From the NCBI GenBank assembly GCA_020536535.1, contig JAHLWZ010000352.1, positions 1-49,818 on the forward strand: a stretch of 49,818 bases of DNA, in the 5' to 3' direction. The position numbers were made by a program, and so were the translations under genes. Shown one piece after another: positions 1 to 11,230 of this stretch (positions are counted from its first letter, which is position 1; every line of letters begins with the position of its first letter). This stretch comes from Pelomyxa schiedti (Eukaryota > Evosea > Pelobiontida > Pelomyxidae). Under the pieces are notes generated by a model that made no database searches, was not told where the DNA came from, and was given only the letters and a program-made list of their open reading frames with translations.

Positions 1-682
1 CAACTGTAGCCATATCCATGGCACCATTATCCGTGGTCCTCCACACACACATCAGATAATAACGATTATCATCATGATTTTTGGACGCCAGCACAATCCA
101 CCTCTTGTTGCATGCAGCTGTTTCTGGGGAAACCGGATCAAAAGGGAGTCTCACCGGTTCCATGACTTGTTTGCCGCTGCCATCAACGATGGTCATTATT
201 TTTGGCGAATATCCTTTAATAGCGACAGCACTGTCCCCAATAATGAAAGCAGGGTGGTCTGACAGCCAATGGGATACTCGGCACGGCAGAATAATAAGCC
301 CCAGAGTGTGTGACAAACTGAACAGGACACAGTGGTCTGGTCTGTTGCCCCTGTCGAATGCGTCCACAAGGAAAGACACCAGAACCGCCCTATCTGTCCC
401 GAGCACCCACCTCTTCCCAATGCACTCGACAACGATCCACTCTGGCAGCATCGAGACGTAGCAAACTCCAGCGCGTCTGTCGGTGCCGGGAGTGCCCGTT
501 TTCCTGCGCACCCCGGGAACCACTTCTCTTCGCTCAGCTTCTTGCTGTGACACGAACCTGCGCTCTGTGACCTGGGACGAAGCCACAGCCAAGAACTGCG
601 AGCGGGCGAGAATCGGTTCCCCTGCGTGTTGTGCAGGCGAAAACTCCAGTGGCGAGCGCTCCATGATGGAAGTTGGCATCAT
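1..682 (-). CDS. Uncharacterised family protein, member A (5' part, runs off window start)
   Basis: I do not recognise a function. Reading leftward from ATG at 682-680, with an in-frame TAA immediately upstream, the frame stays open for all 227 codons to the window edge without an intron. The product has a motif LARSQFLAVAS near residue 25, then repeated beta-strand-like stretches such as EWIVVECIGKRWVLG and CNKRWIVLAS. The same order of motifs occurs in the gene at 38398-39630 (RAKDQFMALAV, EWIVSTANRYV, NKKWVVGVDYLG) and in the shortened copy at 44072-44477 (ARDQFCALAVV), so this is the first of three paralogues here. Alternating hydrophobic/aromatic strands suggest a beta-propeller-like or other all-beta fold, but that is inference. 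The C-terminal half lies outside the window. It is divergently arranged with Raptor, starts 95 bp apart. Paralogy is read directly by eye; the fold is a guess. Confidence 0.7.
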   Translation of the reverse strand, partial: MMPTSIMERSPLEFSPAQHAGEPILARSQFLAVASSQVTERRFVSQQEAERREVVPGVRRKTGTPGTDRRAGVCYVSMLPEWIVVECIGKRWVLGTDRAVLVSFLVDAFDRGNRPDHCVLFSLSHTLGLIILPCRVSHWLSDHPAFIIGDSAVAIKGYSPKIMTIVDGSGKQVMEPVRLPFDPVSPETAACNKRWIVLASKNHDDNRYYLMCVWRTTDNGAMDMATV

Positions 683-777
683 TTATGGTTAATACCCACG
701 CACGCAACTTCGTGTTGTTTTTTGGGTTTTGATGAAAAATCCTGTTCGCCGAAAACCCCATTGTGAAAATAAAAAAA
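683..777. promoter_or_regulatory. Short divergent promoter region between family member A and Raptor
   Basis: Only 95 bp separate the two divergent start codons, so both promoters and 5' UTRs must overlap here or lie inside the genes. The stretch contains T-rich and A-rich runs just before the Raptor ATG (AAAATAAAAAAA at 766-777). No clear TATA box or other named element is visible. Confidence 0.4.
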
Positions 778-3700
778 ATGGCCAACAACAGGTCCACGTT
801 CGGTGGCGGGTGGCAGGGGCAGCAACAACAACAAACGGCAAATGGCGCCACCACGGCCAACAACGCAAGCACCTCTTCTGCGGCGGCTACCACTACCAGC
901 AGCAGCACGCAGCAACACCCTCTGACACAACAGCCCCCTGCTGCCTCCGCCACCACCTCGTCGTCGTCGTCCATACAGCCTCCGCCCCCGCAGCACCCTC
1001 CGCCACGCCCTCCCCCTCCCTCGTTCTTCTCCACCTTCGGCTTTTCCTCGCCCTCGGCCGCGTCCGCGTCCACGGCCACCCCGGCCGCTGTGGATCGCAA
1101 CAACGGAGCCGCCGCCAGCAGCAGCACGGCGCAGCACGGGGTGACCGTCACGCCGCCGGCGCCCGCCGCGCCCGCCCCGGTGCCCGCGCCGTCCTCCGCG
1201 TCGTCCTACTCCACGTCGTCGTCGTCCCTCTCGTCGTCGCCGTCGTCGCTGGCGTCGCCCTTCTCCGCCTCGTCGTCGTCGCCGTCGTCGCTGGCCGTCG
1301 CCGCGCAGCCGTCGTCCTCGGTGTCGCCGTCGACGTCGCCCCACTCGCCGTCGTCGCCGCCCGCGTCGCCGCAGATGCGCGCGCTCGCGGCGCCCTCGTC
1401 CTCGTCCTCGTCGTCGTCGTCGCTGAGGCAGCAGCACTGCAACTACTTCACGGAGGAGAGGCACACGTCCGGGCTCATGACGTCACCGAGTTTCACTCTG
1501 GGCGTCGAGGAATTCCCGAAATGGAATTCCCTCAAAGATAAGGTTGGTTTTATTTGCTTCTTTAATATGTATCTATGCAGATTTGTTTGTTTTGTTTTGG
1601 GGTGCGTGTATATATCTATTAGTATCTGGGAAACTTAGATGCATGAATTGGCCATTGAGTATATATGGAAGATACAGCATGGATTTTTCCGCAATTGTTG
1701 GTTAACATACTCCCCCTTTGTTGGGGTTGGTGTAGTCTAGGACGGTATATGGAATTTTGAGTTTGTGCCTCAATATTGGAGTTGATCCTCCAGACGTTAT
1801 CAAACCGCATCCTTGTGCTACACTTGAATGCTGGATAGGTACGAGCTCAACTGTTCCAATCAAAAGTGACTCTAAAAAGATCCTGCCAAGTCAAAGTCCA
1901 GCAAATGTCTTGATCAAATTATGGCTGCTTTGAAGACCCAATATGAGAGTTGGGCAAAGGTCGAGTTCTTATATCAACCTCTTTTTATTTTTTACAGTCA
2001 TAGATACCGTACCAACTATGCCCCGATCCAATAACAGAAACCATACGTCAGCAGTGCACTGCACATCGGTTTTTCTAAGCCTTTTTTTTTTTTTTTTGCA
2101 AAAGAACCAACAATTTCTTACACAGGCGGAATTCCCGTGAAGAGCGAGTACTCTTCCACTATAATGGCCATGGTGTACCTCAGCCAACCAATAATGGTGA
2201 AGTTTGGGTGTTCAACAAGGTACTCCCCAATTATCTTGTAGTTCCTGTACTAATACATGACCTTACCAGGATTTTAGTCAATACATCCCATTGAGTGTAA
2301 GCAGCCTTATGTCTTGGGTGGGGACACCCAGCTTGTATGTATTTGACTGTAATGCCGCTGGATTAGTACTTCAGTGGTTTTTGAACTTTGCAGAACAACA
2401 CAGAGCGGAGGTTCTTTCCGTTCTACCTCTGCCTTGATTGCTCACCCATTTTTTAGAACCCAAGTGAGTCTGCAGACTTTCTTATTCTCGCTGCCTGTGG
2501 TGCAAAGCAACTGCTTCCTATGAGTCCAAATTATCCCGCGGATTTATTTACCAGTTGTTTAACTTCCCCATTACGTATGGCACTGCACTGGTATGTCGAA
2601 AACGTATCAGACCTGTTGATTGATTTTCTCTAGGTTTTGCAAAAGAAACGCCAAACGGAGTAAAGTTAACGAAGATCAAGTTGACAGTCTTCCAGGCACA
2701 CATCAAAATAAGCGAAGCCCCTTTGGTGAATTGAATTGGATCTTTACCACCATCACCGATACGATTGCCTGGAATGTTCTGCCAACAGGTATTGCGGCTT
2801 CCCTTTGTCCAAGTGGCAGACACACTTATCTTTCCATTAGAATTATTTCAAAAACTTTATCGGCAAGATCTTCTAGTTTCCAGCTTATTCCGAAATTTCC
2901 TTCTTGCTGAGAGAATAATGCGTTCCCTCAACTGCACTCCTATCACACACCCCAAATTACCTCCTACGTTCCAACACAGACTATGGTAAATTCATTCTTC
3001 GAGGTCCTTCATTAACATTTGGTAGGGATTCGTGGGATATGGTGGTGGAGTCAGTTCTGGCGCAATTGCCCCAACTAATAAAAGACCCAGCTGCCTGGGA
3101 GTCCTGTTACCAGGTTAGAGGAGATTGGTATTAAATAGTGTTACCCGCCTTACCTTTGGCAGAATAGCTCTTTCTTCTCTGAGCAACTCACGGTTTGTCT
3201 TCCTTTTGAGCACCCAACAAGCCATTTTACATCTATTCCAGGCCTTCGAACTAGCTATCGAATTTGGTTTTAGGACGAAAATTGTTATTGATCCATCAAT
3301 TCCTCCTCCACCAATTGCTCCTCCCGAACAACTGCCAATTGTTCTGCAGGTAATTCCTCACATACACGTTCGAGAAGATAATCCAGTACTAGGTCTTATT
3401 GAATCCAACTCACAGAGCGAGAGCACTTTCCTTGCTCAGCCGCTTTTTGGATCTCGGCTCTTTTGCGGTTTCACAAGTACTCCCCTTTTTCCTACCCATT
3501 ATCTTCCTTACAGTCCCAGGCCTTATCCGTGGGAATTTTCCCTTATGTTCTAAGGCTACTGCAAACATCAGTGTCGCCAGACTTACGTGACATACTTGTC
3601 TTCATTTGGGCGAAAATTCTTGCTTTTGATCCAGTAATGATAATCTTCTCTCCTAAATAACCCGTCTAACACGCACCCAAGAGCTGCCAAGCCGACTTAC

Positions 3701-6633
3701 TGAAAGATAGTGGTCACAAATTCTTCCTTGGAGTACTTGGAAATCCATCAGTTCCATCACTGCAGCGTGTGATGAGTGCGTTTATATTGAGTGTTATAGG
3801 TAATTATTTTCCTATGCAATGAAGATATGGTATTTACACCATCAAGTGGATTCAAGTCCAAATGGTCAATTAGCATGTCTTCAAGGGAACATCCTTCCTC
3901 TTCTTATGTCCCTCATTTCTGATCCGGACCCACTGCTGAGAAGATGGGCAGCCCTCTGCCTTGGGAAGCTCTGGCACGTGAGTTTCCTCTCAGCCTTTTA
4001 TTGTTCCCTAAGAAAGAGTAGGGATGTGAGGAAGCAAAATCTCTTGCCTTAGCCAAATTTTCTGCATCGGAAAGGCTTGCTGCGATGACTTCGGATCACG
4101 TTCCTGAAGTACCACCAAATAACTATTACACCGTAACTCAGGTTTTACAGGTACGAGCTGCAGCTGTGTTTGCATTGGGAAATTTCTTCGGTACAACAGT
4201 CTTGGCGTCCGAATCACGTTCTAATTCTGAGCTGTCCATCGCCCTTGCAATTGGAAGTGTGGTAACGGATGGCAGCCCATTAGTAAGGAGGGAAGCCGTT
4301 GTCTCTCTGAGCAGATATATTGCCGAGTGTACTCATCAATTTTTGGCTGTTGCAAGTGAAGAGTTGGTAACTGACCACCATACCGTTGGAGACCTGACCT
4401 GTTACAGTCGGAATCACAAAATATTTCTAACAAACGAAAACCTGACGGCACGTCTACACCTTCCGAGAAGCGAGTACCCCAGGGTTCCCCTCTAAGCTGC
4501 ATTTGGAAGGTATGAACCATTATATTCCGTTTACATGTAATTGCAGTTTATTACTGACTTGGAAGTTGATCCATCAATTGCAGTTGCGTCACAAGCAAAT
4601 CTCATTGTTGACAGAATAAAGCAATATATCGGTACTACAAAGATGTGAGGCAACCCTAATGCCGTGTTACAGATAATACCGAAAAATCAAAAAGGAGCTT
4701 GTCTTCTTTCCCGCGACACCAACAACCCCCTGTTGCCGCGTCTCCTGTGGTACCTTGTTTTTTTTTTTCTTTGGTAAAAACCTAACCTTTCGAAGGATAA
4801 GCGGAACCTTTCGATGAGTAGGATCAGTACTCATTTGATACCATATTCTCACATTTCACACAGAAACGCCTTCAGCCGATATGGATTTGTCCTCACAGAT
4901 TCGTGTTCAGTCTCCCTTCTACAAATGGTGTTGTAACTACTTTGCCAAACCCCTTCTTCATCTCAATGAGAAAGATACTGTAAGCCACTTGCAATTCTTT
5001 ACACAGAGCTTTCTCCCACTCCACAAAAAAAAAGACTTCCGTGGAGGCAAGAATGACAGAAAAGCGGAAGGTTCATAATGCCGGTATAGTTAGAGAAGCG
5101 AGCGAGTTGTGGAATTCAGTGGGAGTGGAGAAGGACAAGAAGAAATTGCAGTCCGAATTAGCCATTCTGAATCAGATAACGGTATGCAAACATTGTTCTG
5201 TGCCAACAACTCACACTTTATCAGGTTCCAGCAGTGTCTCTTCTGTTCCATCCGTTTTTGGATATTATTATTGTCGCTGATGAACAGTCACAAATAAGGT
5301 TCGGTTTGTGAGACCACCATTGTCAACAATTGAGCTTCGTTAGTACATTTGATATCACATCCCAAGCACAATCTGACAGCGAGTTGATGCTTATGGGGTT
5401 CAGGGGAGGCAATTCCGTTACTGGAAGTGCACCATCAAATACAGCAGGAAGACCAAGAAGCTGTTTTGCCAATATGAATCCTATAGGATCACGAATTACA
5501 ACAATGAGCCTTGTAAACGAACAAGACGATGATATGCTGATAGTTGGGTCAGGTACCCCCTCAACAAAGTTTCTTTTCTAAATTACATAAAATCAAATGT
5601 TAGAGGATGGAGTTGTAAGAGTGTGGAAAAACTACCGAGAGGAAAAACCAGTTGTGGTCTCAGCATGGCGAGCTCTACCAAAATTCTCCCAGACACAAAG
5701 TGTGGGACTATTGTTTGACTGGTTGGACCAAGGGCTATTGGTTTTCCATCTTCGATCATTTCCTGATAATGACTTATCTTAGCTCGCCGCTGGTGTATCT
5801 GCTGTGGCAAGGGTATGGGATATTACCAAGGAGCTCCCTGTTCTAGAAATTCCAACTGAGTCAAAGCATGCGGTGACTGCTGTGGTGAGTAGTTACTTGT
5901 GTCCTCCTCTTTCTAAGTCTTTCCAGTCTTGTGACAAGAATGGGGGCAAAACATATGCCATTGGATGTGGCGATGGTATAGTTCGGTATTTTGATATCCG
6001 GACGGGCGCAAAAAAAAGGAAAGTACTACTTTGCAAGCTTATTTTACTGAACGCAAAACAGTATATTCACCTTGATGGAGCACAAGAGTTGGATTGCCAA
6101 TGTTGGCCTTCCATGTTCCACTCAGGTACACTTCCCTTCATGTAGCCTGCTCTTAAATATACCTCAGATTTATACCGCATCCGGCATTACAGAAACTGTC
6201 AAACCGGAAATAAAAATTTGGGATTTGTCTAACACATCTAGACCGTGCCGCTCCATTCCACAACCTGATCTGACAACATTCGCTGTGTGTAATGTATTCT
6301 TTGGCTGCGCCTAACAACATACCAGTATCATCCCAGAGCTCCGCTGTTTGCCAGGTTTAACTGCAAATTGCTTCGCTCTCTTCCCTTACTGTAATTACAG
6401 TGGTTCTTCTGACATGGTGAAAGTTTTCAACAGCCGGGGTGATGAAATTAACCAAATACGGTACCACGTGGGATTCTTGGGCCAAAGGATATCGCAAATA
6501 ACTTGCCTCGCGTTTCATCCGTGTGCCCCTTTCCCTTCCGGTTCTTACTGGAGTAACTAAACAACCTAGGTATAAGGTGTGGTTAGCCGGTGGATTTGCG
6601 GACCGATTGGTGTCTGTATGGCATGCTCAATGA
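778..6633 (+). CDS. Raptor, regulatory-associated protein of TOR (TORC1 scaffold)
   Basis: Raptor presents substrates to TOR kinase in TORC1. Exon 1 (778-1539) encodes about 250 residues of Ser/Pro/Gln/Ala-rich low-complexity sequence ending [10 protein letters not shown]. The conserved part follows in many short exons: [17 protein letters not shown] (about 1785-1846), [15 protein letters not shown] (2130-2190) and [17 protein letters not shown] (2320-2375), which form the caspase-like RNC domain and keep the His and Cys of the caspase dyad; then [54 protein letters not shown] and [14 protein letters not shown] of the HEAT region (2700-4600), and C-terminal WD40 exons (5300-6630) ending LVSVWHAQ and TGA at 6631-6633. 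Introns are about 40-150 nt with GT-AG ends. The order matches metazoan and plant Raptor throughout. The start at 778 (MANNRS) is chosen because the in-frame upstream ATG at 763 lies in a poor A-rich leader; either could be used. Confidence 0.93.
905..1435 (+). repeat. Low-complexity Ser/Pro/Ala codon tract in Raptor exon 1
   Basis: The first Raptor exon is a run of near-repeats of TCG/TCC, CCG and GCC codons, strongly GC-rich, giving poly-Ser, poly-Pro and Ser-Ala strings. The downstream Raptor exons are AT-richer. On the opposite strand this produces long spurious open frames rich in Arg or Asp, which are not genes. Confidence 0.8.
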
Positions 6634-6926
6634 TATTCACTAATATGTTCTTCTGCACATTTTGATGTCAATATATCCTTCCCTTCCTTTATTCAAATCT
6701 CAAAAGAACCATTCTCCCAGCCACAATAGGAACAAGAGACCTCCATAGTAAAGGGAAGAATGGACCCTCTTACTTGTTGGGGGAAATTCCTTTGTTTCAC
6801 TAAGAAGAACAAAGGCGCAGTTTGTTTGTCAGAAGAAAAAATCTATCTCTAACAACTTTCTTTTTTCTATTCTTTGGAAACCAAAACAAAAAAAACGAAC
6901 TGAAAAAGTCACAAACAAGTAGTCAC
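6634..6926. other. Spacer between convergent Raptor and vault protein 3' ends
   Basis: About 290 bp, AT-rich with several A and T runs, between two stop codons. It must hold both 3' UTRs and polyadenylation signals. No open frame or RNA gene is visible. Confidence 0.6.
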
Positions 6927-9649
6927 TTAAGACGATGCACCACCAAGCAGGCCGCTTGCAGTGTTGAACAAGTTGATGGGTGAGTTGCCGTCGGTGATCA
7001 TGACGCTCTTGAGGCCAAGGCCGGCCAGAAGCTTGGTCTGCATCTCGGGGCCGGCCTGTGCAATGGCCTTGATGGTATCAGGTCCAATGCTGGCGACAAT
7101 GTCGCGGAACTTCTTGGCCTCAATTTGTGATAGTTCTCGGGCCTTGCTGATTTCGAGCTCGTTGAGGGCCTTCTGGTAGAAGACTTCCTGCTCTTGCTTG
7201 GCGGCGAGGTTCTCCATTTCGGCCTCGGCCTGATTGTTATGTTAGAATCACCGGTTTGCGGTGGAAGAAAGAAGGGAAATGTACCTTGATCTTGTTGGCC
7301 TCAGCCTTGAGTTCGGCTTGCCTGACTGATGCCTCTCCCTCAATTTGGGCAGCCTCTGCCTTAGCTCGGGCCTCTGCAGTTGCCTGACCAGTGGACTCGA
7401 CTGCAGCGCTTCCGGCTTGCAATTGGAGCAAGTTCTTGCGGGCCTTCTCAGCCTCGGCCTCATCATTGATCTTCTGCCTCTCAAGGCGGCCCTTAGCCTC
7501 TTGTTCCAAGCGCTCAGCCTCGTGGCGGGCAGTTGCCTCCTGGGACTTGGTTGTGATCTCAATGGCGAGCTGGACTGACTTCTGGAGTGAGTCTCGTGTT
7601 CTCTGGTCAACTGGCTCGACGCTCTGAATATCTACGTTGGTGATGGCGAGTTTGTTTGCCTTGAAGACGAAAGCGGTCTTGTCACTGCCTCCGAAGACGC
7701 TGTCGCGGATGATCTTGGCACTGTTGCGGTGGAAGTGGTCGAATGAAACGCTGGCAACTGCACCACGGACTCGGGCAGCAATAGCCTTGCAAGAGTCACC
7801 AACAAAGTCTGGGACTTGGAAGATGTTTGCAGAGTCAGCATCCTCCTTGCGGACATCGAATTGCCAGTTGTAGCTCAGCTTGAGGGACAAGCGGGCGTGG
7901 TCACCAGTCTCTACAATGACAATATCTGTCATGAAGTCGGGACCCAAGAGCATGGCAAGGGACTTGATGACGTGTGGGCGCTTGGGCTTATCACCAGAGA
8001 GGGAAAGGACGGTGAAGTGCTCATCGGGTCCGAGAATGACCAATTCTGGTCCAAAAACGACCCTGCTCCTCTTCTCCTTATAGTCATACACTTGCACAGC
8101 TGAGTTGTGGGGTGCGCGGTAGGTGACAACGCGAGTCTTGTCGCGGGGTGTCGAGTCAACTACGCTTCCGTCAGCAATGCGTACATCCTTCTTGAGAAGT
8201 TCCTCAACAATTGGTGGGAGCTCCTTGGCCCATGGCTCCTCATTTGGCTTGAGCATGTAGGAGGTGCCAATGTGAGCGCGGACTTTACCGGTCTTAATGT
8301 CCCTGACGTAGATACCCTCGTTCTCATCAAGAGGAATAGCGCGGCGCTTCTCAACAACTTCAACCTGGACTGGTGGGATGAAGTCGGTTGGTCCGTGAAC
8401 CATCCAGCGGTCTCCAGGAGCGTGAACCTCCTTGCCCTCGGTGAACTCCTCCTTGGCTCGGAGAAGAAGGGCCTCATCGGCAGCAAGAACGTAGACGTTC
8501 TGGACTCCACTCTCGAGTCTCTCCCCTGGCTTGAGGAAGAAGAAGATCTCTCCCTTTCTGAGTTCCTTCTTGCCGAGCTGTGGGCGTCCGTGAACGTCAT
8601 GTGGGTCCATGACTGTGCAGTACTGCCTGTTGGTAAGAGTGGTGATCTTGACCTCTCCAACGACTTGCTCGTAGACATCGGGAACATAGACCTCAGTCAT
8701 GTCGCAGGTAACCAGCCATTCCTCACCAGCCTTGCGCTCGTTCTTGAAGGCATCAACGAAGGTTCGGGTGGCGCGGAGGTGAAGAGCCTTGATGGGTGTG
8801 AGGGTGAAGCCCTGGACTGTCTCGACGACTTCCTCGTCAACTCCGGGGAGGTAGGATCCAACACTTCGGACCATCCACTCCTCACCGGCGCGCTTGACAA
8901 CACCGCTGCGTGCGGTGGTCTCCTTGCGGGCACGGAGCTTGAGACCCTGATTTGGCTTGATAACAACGGCGCGAACAATCTCAACTACTTGAACCTCAAC
9001 CCTAAAGAACAAAGGATTAGAATTGCCGGAAATTTGATGTCGTAGACAAATAGCGGGAAGTTACCTTGGGTAGTAGGTGCCTGGGCCCTCAAAGAGCCAC
9101 TCATCACCAGCGCGGTGGCGCTCAACTGTCTGTTCCTTGGGTACCTCAAAATCGCGGGTGGCGCGGAGGCGGAGAGCAGCATTGGGAGCAACAACCTGAA
9201 GGGGTGACACCTTGCCGAAGAGCTTCTCACCAGGGTAGAGTGGGAATGGGTCCTGCTCGAATCGGATTTCCTCATCACCGTGGCGGAGCTTGACACTGCC
9301 GTGATTATCAAGGAGGGGAATTTGGCGCTCGTCTCTCTCAACGGGGTTGCTGATGATGCAGTAGTGTCGAGGGGGGACCATGATCATGGGCTCGGGTCCG
9401 GCAACAAGCTTCTCATGGTCCTGGCGTGTGAAGGTCTGTGGACCAATCTCTGTTCGGGTGACGTTCTTGTTGTTATCAAGAATGTGGATGTAGTGGTATC
9501 TGGTAAAGAAGGGTATGGTCGGTAAACGACGAATATTAAGTTTATCTTGTTTGTAAATAAAACGGTTGTTTTGTGTTGCGCGGTGAAGTAAAAAAAAAAA
9601 AAGACGGTAACACATACGGCTTGATTCGAATGACTGGTTCAGAAGACAT
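6927..9649 (-). CDS. Major vault protein
   Basis: MVP builds the shell of the vault ribonucleoprotein particle in the cytoplasm. I read four exons: a tiny first exon ([11 protein letters not shown], 9649 to about 9618), a second of about 145 residues starting near [20 protein letters not shown] (to about 9064), a long third (about 9003-7284) and a last exon (about 7230-6927) ending [10 protein letters not shown]. The N-terminal part holds successive MVP repeats (for example [46 protein letters not shown]), followed by the shoulder domain and a long coiled-coil cap helix rich in Ala/Glu/Lys/Arg ([15 protein letters not shown]). The total of roughly 825 residues is close to the usual 830-890. 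Codon use is strongly biased to C/G third positions, unlike most neighbours, which fits an abundantly expressed structural protein (inference). The start is fixed by the short exon with a GT donor directly after ATCAAGCC. Confidence 0.95.
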
Positions 9650-11230
9650 TTTTCAGTATCTGCTGATGGGGTCAGGCCGATGTAACTACAAAACAACCAA
9701 CAACAAAAAAAAATCATAAAGGCCGAAGCAAAGCGCGGGTGGGGGAACCAATAGGCGGGTGTTGGTAAAAGGCGACAAAACACGACAACAAGCGACACCG
9801 GTGAAACGTCACTGTCGCTTACCCTTTTTTGTTTGTGTTAAGTTACTCTGTTGGTTGACTTTTTCTTGTTTTTTTTTAAAAAATGTTTGGTTCGGGGCTT
9901 AAAATTTATATTTTTACTCCGCACAGCGGTTGAAAAGGAAGAAAAAAAAAGGAAAAAAAATAGAAAAAACTTTTTTGGTTTCGGAAAGGGTGTCCGTTAA
10001 TTCTGTTTCGGTATTGCCCTCTTTCGCAGTTGCTAATGCTCCTGAGACTGACAGATCCCTCCCTCCAGCCCACCCGTGTCCCTCCTTCATCCTCCCCACG
10101 CCAAGCATCATTTCCGATCTCACGTCGAACCTTAAGATCTGCAACCAATATCTTTCCGCCCACACGAAAAAAACAAAGCGAGGTGATACGCACGTATGTT
10201 TGATAATAGTGCCGAAAGTACGGATGCGGATCTCAAGAGTCGAGCTAAGAAGAGTGTTGTTTCTTCTTCTTCTTTGAGGGAGTGATTTTGGGCTGCCACG
10301 TCGGCTTGCAGTTCTAACCGCCAGTTCGATTTTTCTTTTTTTTTTTTTCCCTCTCTATGTGCAGTGTGGATATTAGGGTTCTTTTTGTTGCCTGGAGTGT
10401 GGTTCATTATGCCGTGTTACTTCCTCAAGTTCTGGAAGCGTTCATCTCGGGAAATGGAACATGTTCGTTGGTGTAAGTACCTTCACCATACCGTGACTAT
10501 TCAATACAATGATAATGCACTATACATACATTTCCTCACCATACTGCGTAAAACCCAAACAAACGGAACTGAATTGTCAATCTCTCTCTCTCACCACTTT
10601 CCTTCTCTTGCCACACACTCTCCTCTACTCCCGCTATTGTCGTGACTTTAATAGAAATAGAAATAGTTATATAGTGCGGGCAACAGAACGCCACTTACAA
10701 ACTGCAATTTATGTGTGGGCGCCTCACATATAACTAATTCTTATTTAGATAAGTAGTACCTTTTTCCTAACCCTCCACATACAACTACAGATGTCATTGC
10801 GGGGTGTATCGGTGGTGTCATATATTCCGCTCTGATACTTACCTGGATGACAATTTATCTGGTCAAATGGCAGGACTGGGGTGCCCTTGGTGACACCCTC
10901 AATGTAATCACCTACCAGGGCTAGTAGATATAAGTTACAAGATACCAGATACGAGATCTTCCACAACGCACCTCCAGTCCTCAAAACCTTCGCCGGTGTC
11001 TCGCTGCGGACGTGACACCTTGCCAGGGCAACTAATTAGTTGTTGACATGTTGTATCTCGTTGATTTTAAATTTTCTTCGCGAAGCAACTGTAAATCAAC
11101 GGACTAATTTTGGAAAGCCTTCGAACCAAAGAAGAAAAAAAAACCAAGGGGGAAGACGCGGCAACAGCGACACCTCCCAGATCTACGACACACTTAGACT
11201 TAGTTGCATTACTGTTGTTACAATCGACCC
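9650..11230. other. 1.6 kb spacer between divergent vault protein and SmB genes
   Basis: The longest low-complexity-poor stretch without a convincing gene. It holds both divergent promoters: T/A runs at 9588-9602, 9870-9882, 9941-9961 and 10330-10348. Small open frames (for example 10364-10645 on + and 10745-10984 on -) have no recognisable motif. A 14-bp palindrome CAACTAATTAGTTG lies at 11029-11042. The one distinctive signal is ATACTTACCTG at 10835-10845, listed separately. Confidence 0.5.
10835..10845 (+). other. Sequence identical to the U1 snRNA 5' end (or an antisense 5' splice site)
   Basis: ATACTTACCTG matches the canonical first 11 nt of U1 snRNA. Downstream there is a hairpin GGGTG/CACCC (about 10880-10902) and a later ACCAGGGC, but I do not find the U1-70K loop ATCACGAAG, the stem-loop II loop ATTGCACT or a clear Sm site at the right place. 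Read on the minus strand the same bases are CAG|GTAAGTAT, a perfect 5' splice site, so an antisense exon of an unrecognised transcript is an equally good reading. Confidence 0.2.

Noticed and set aside
679-1464. Long minus-strand open frames over Raptor exon 1, rich in Arg/Gly or Asp
   Set aside because: Complement of the GC-rich triplet tract that encodes the Ser/Pro stretch; composition only, no domain, and it reads through the divergent promoter.
3125-3553. Separate small gene of 142 codons
   Set aside because: The frame crosses Raptor exon-intron boundaries; only parts of it (AFELAIEF and the following exon) are Raptor coding sequence.
8107-9045. 312-codon plus-strand open frame
   Set aside because: Exactly antisense to the major vault protein exon; it stays open because of that gene's strong third-position C/G bias. 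No motif.
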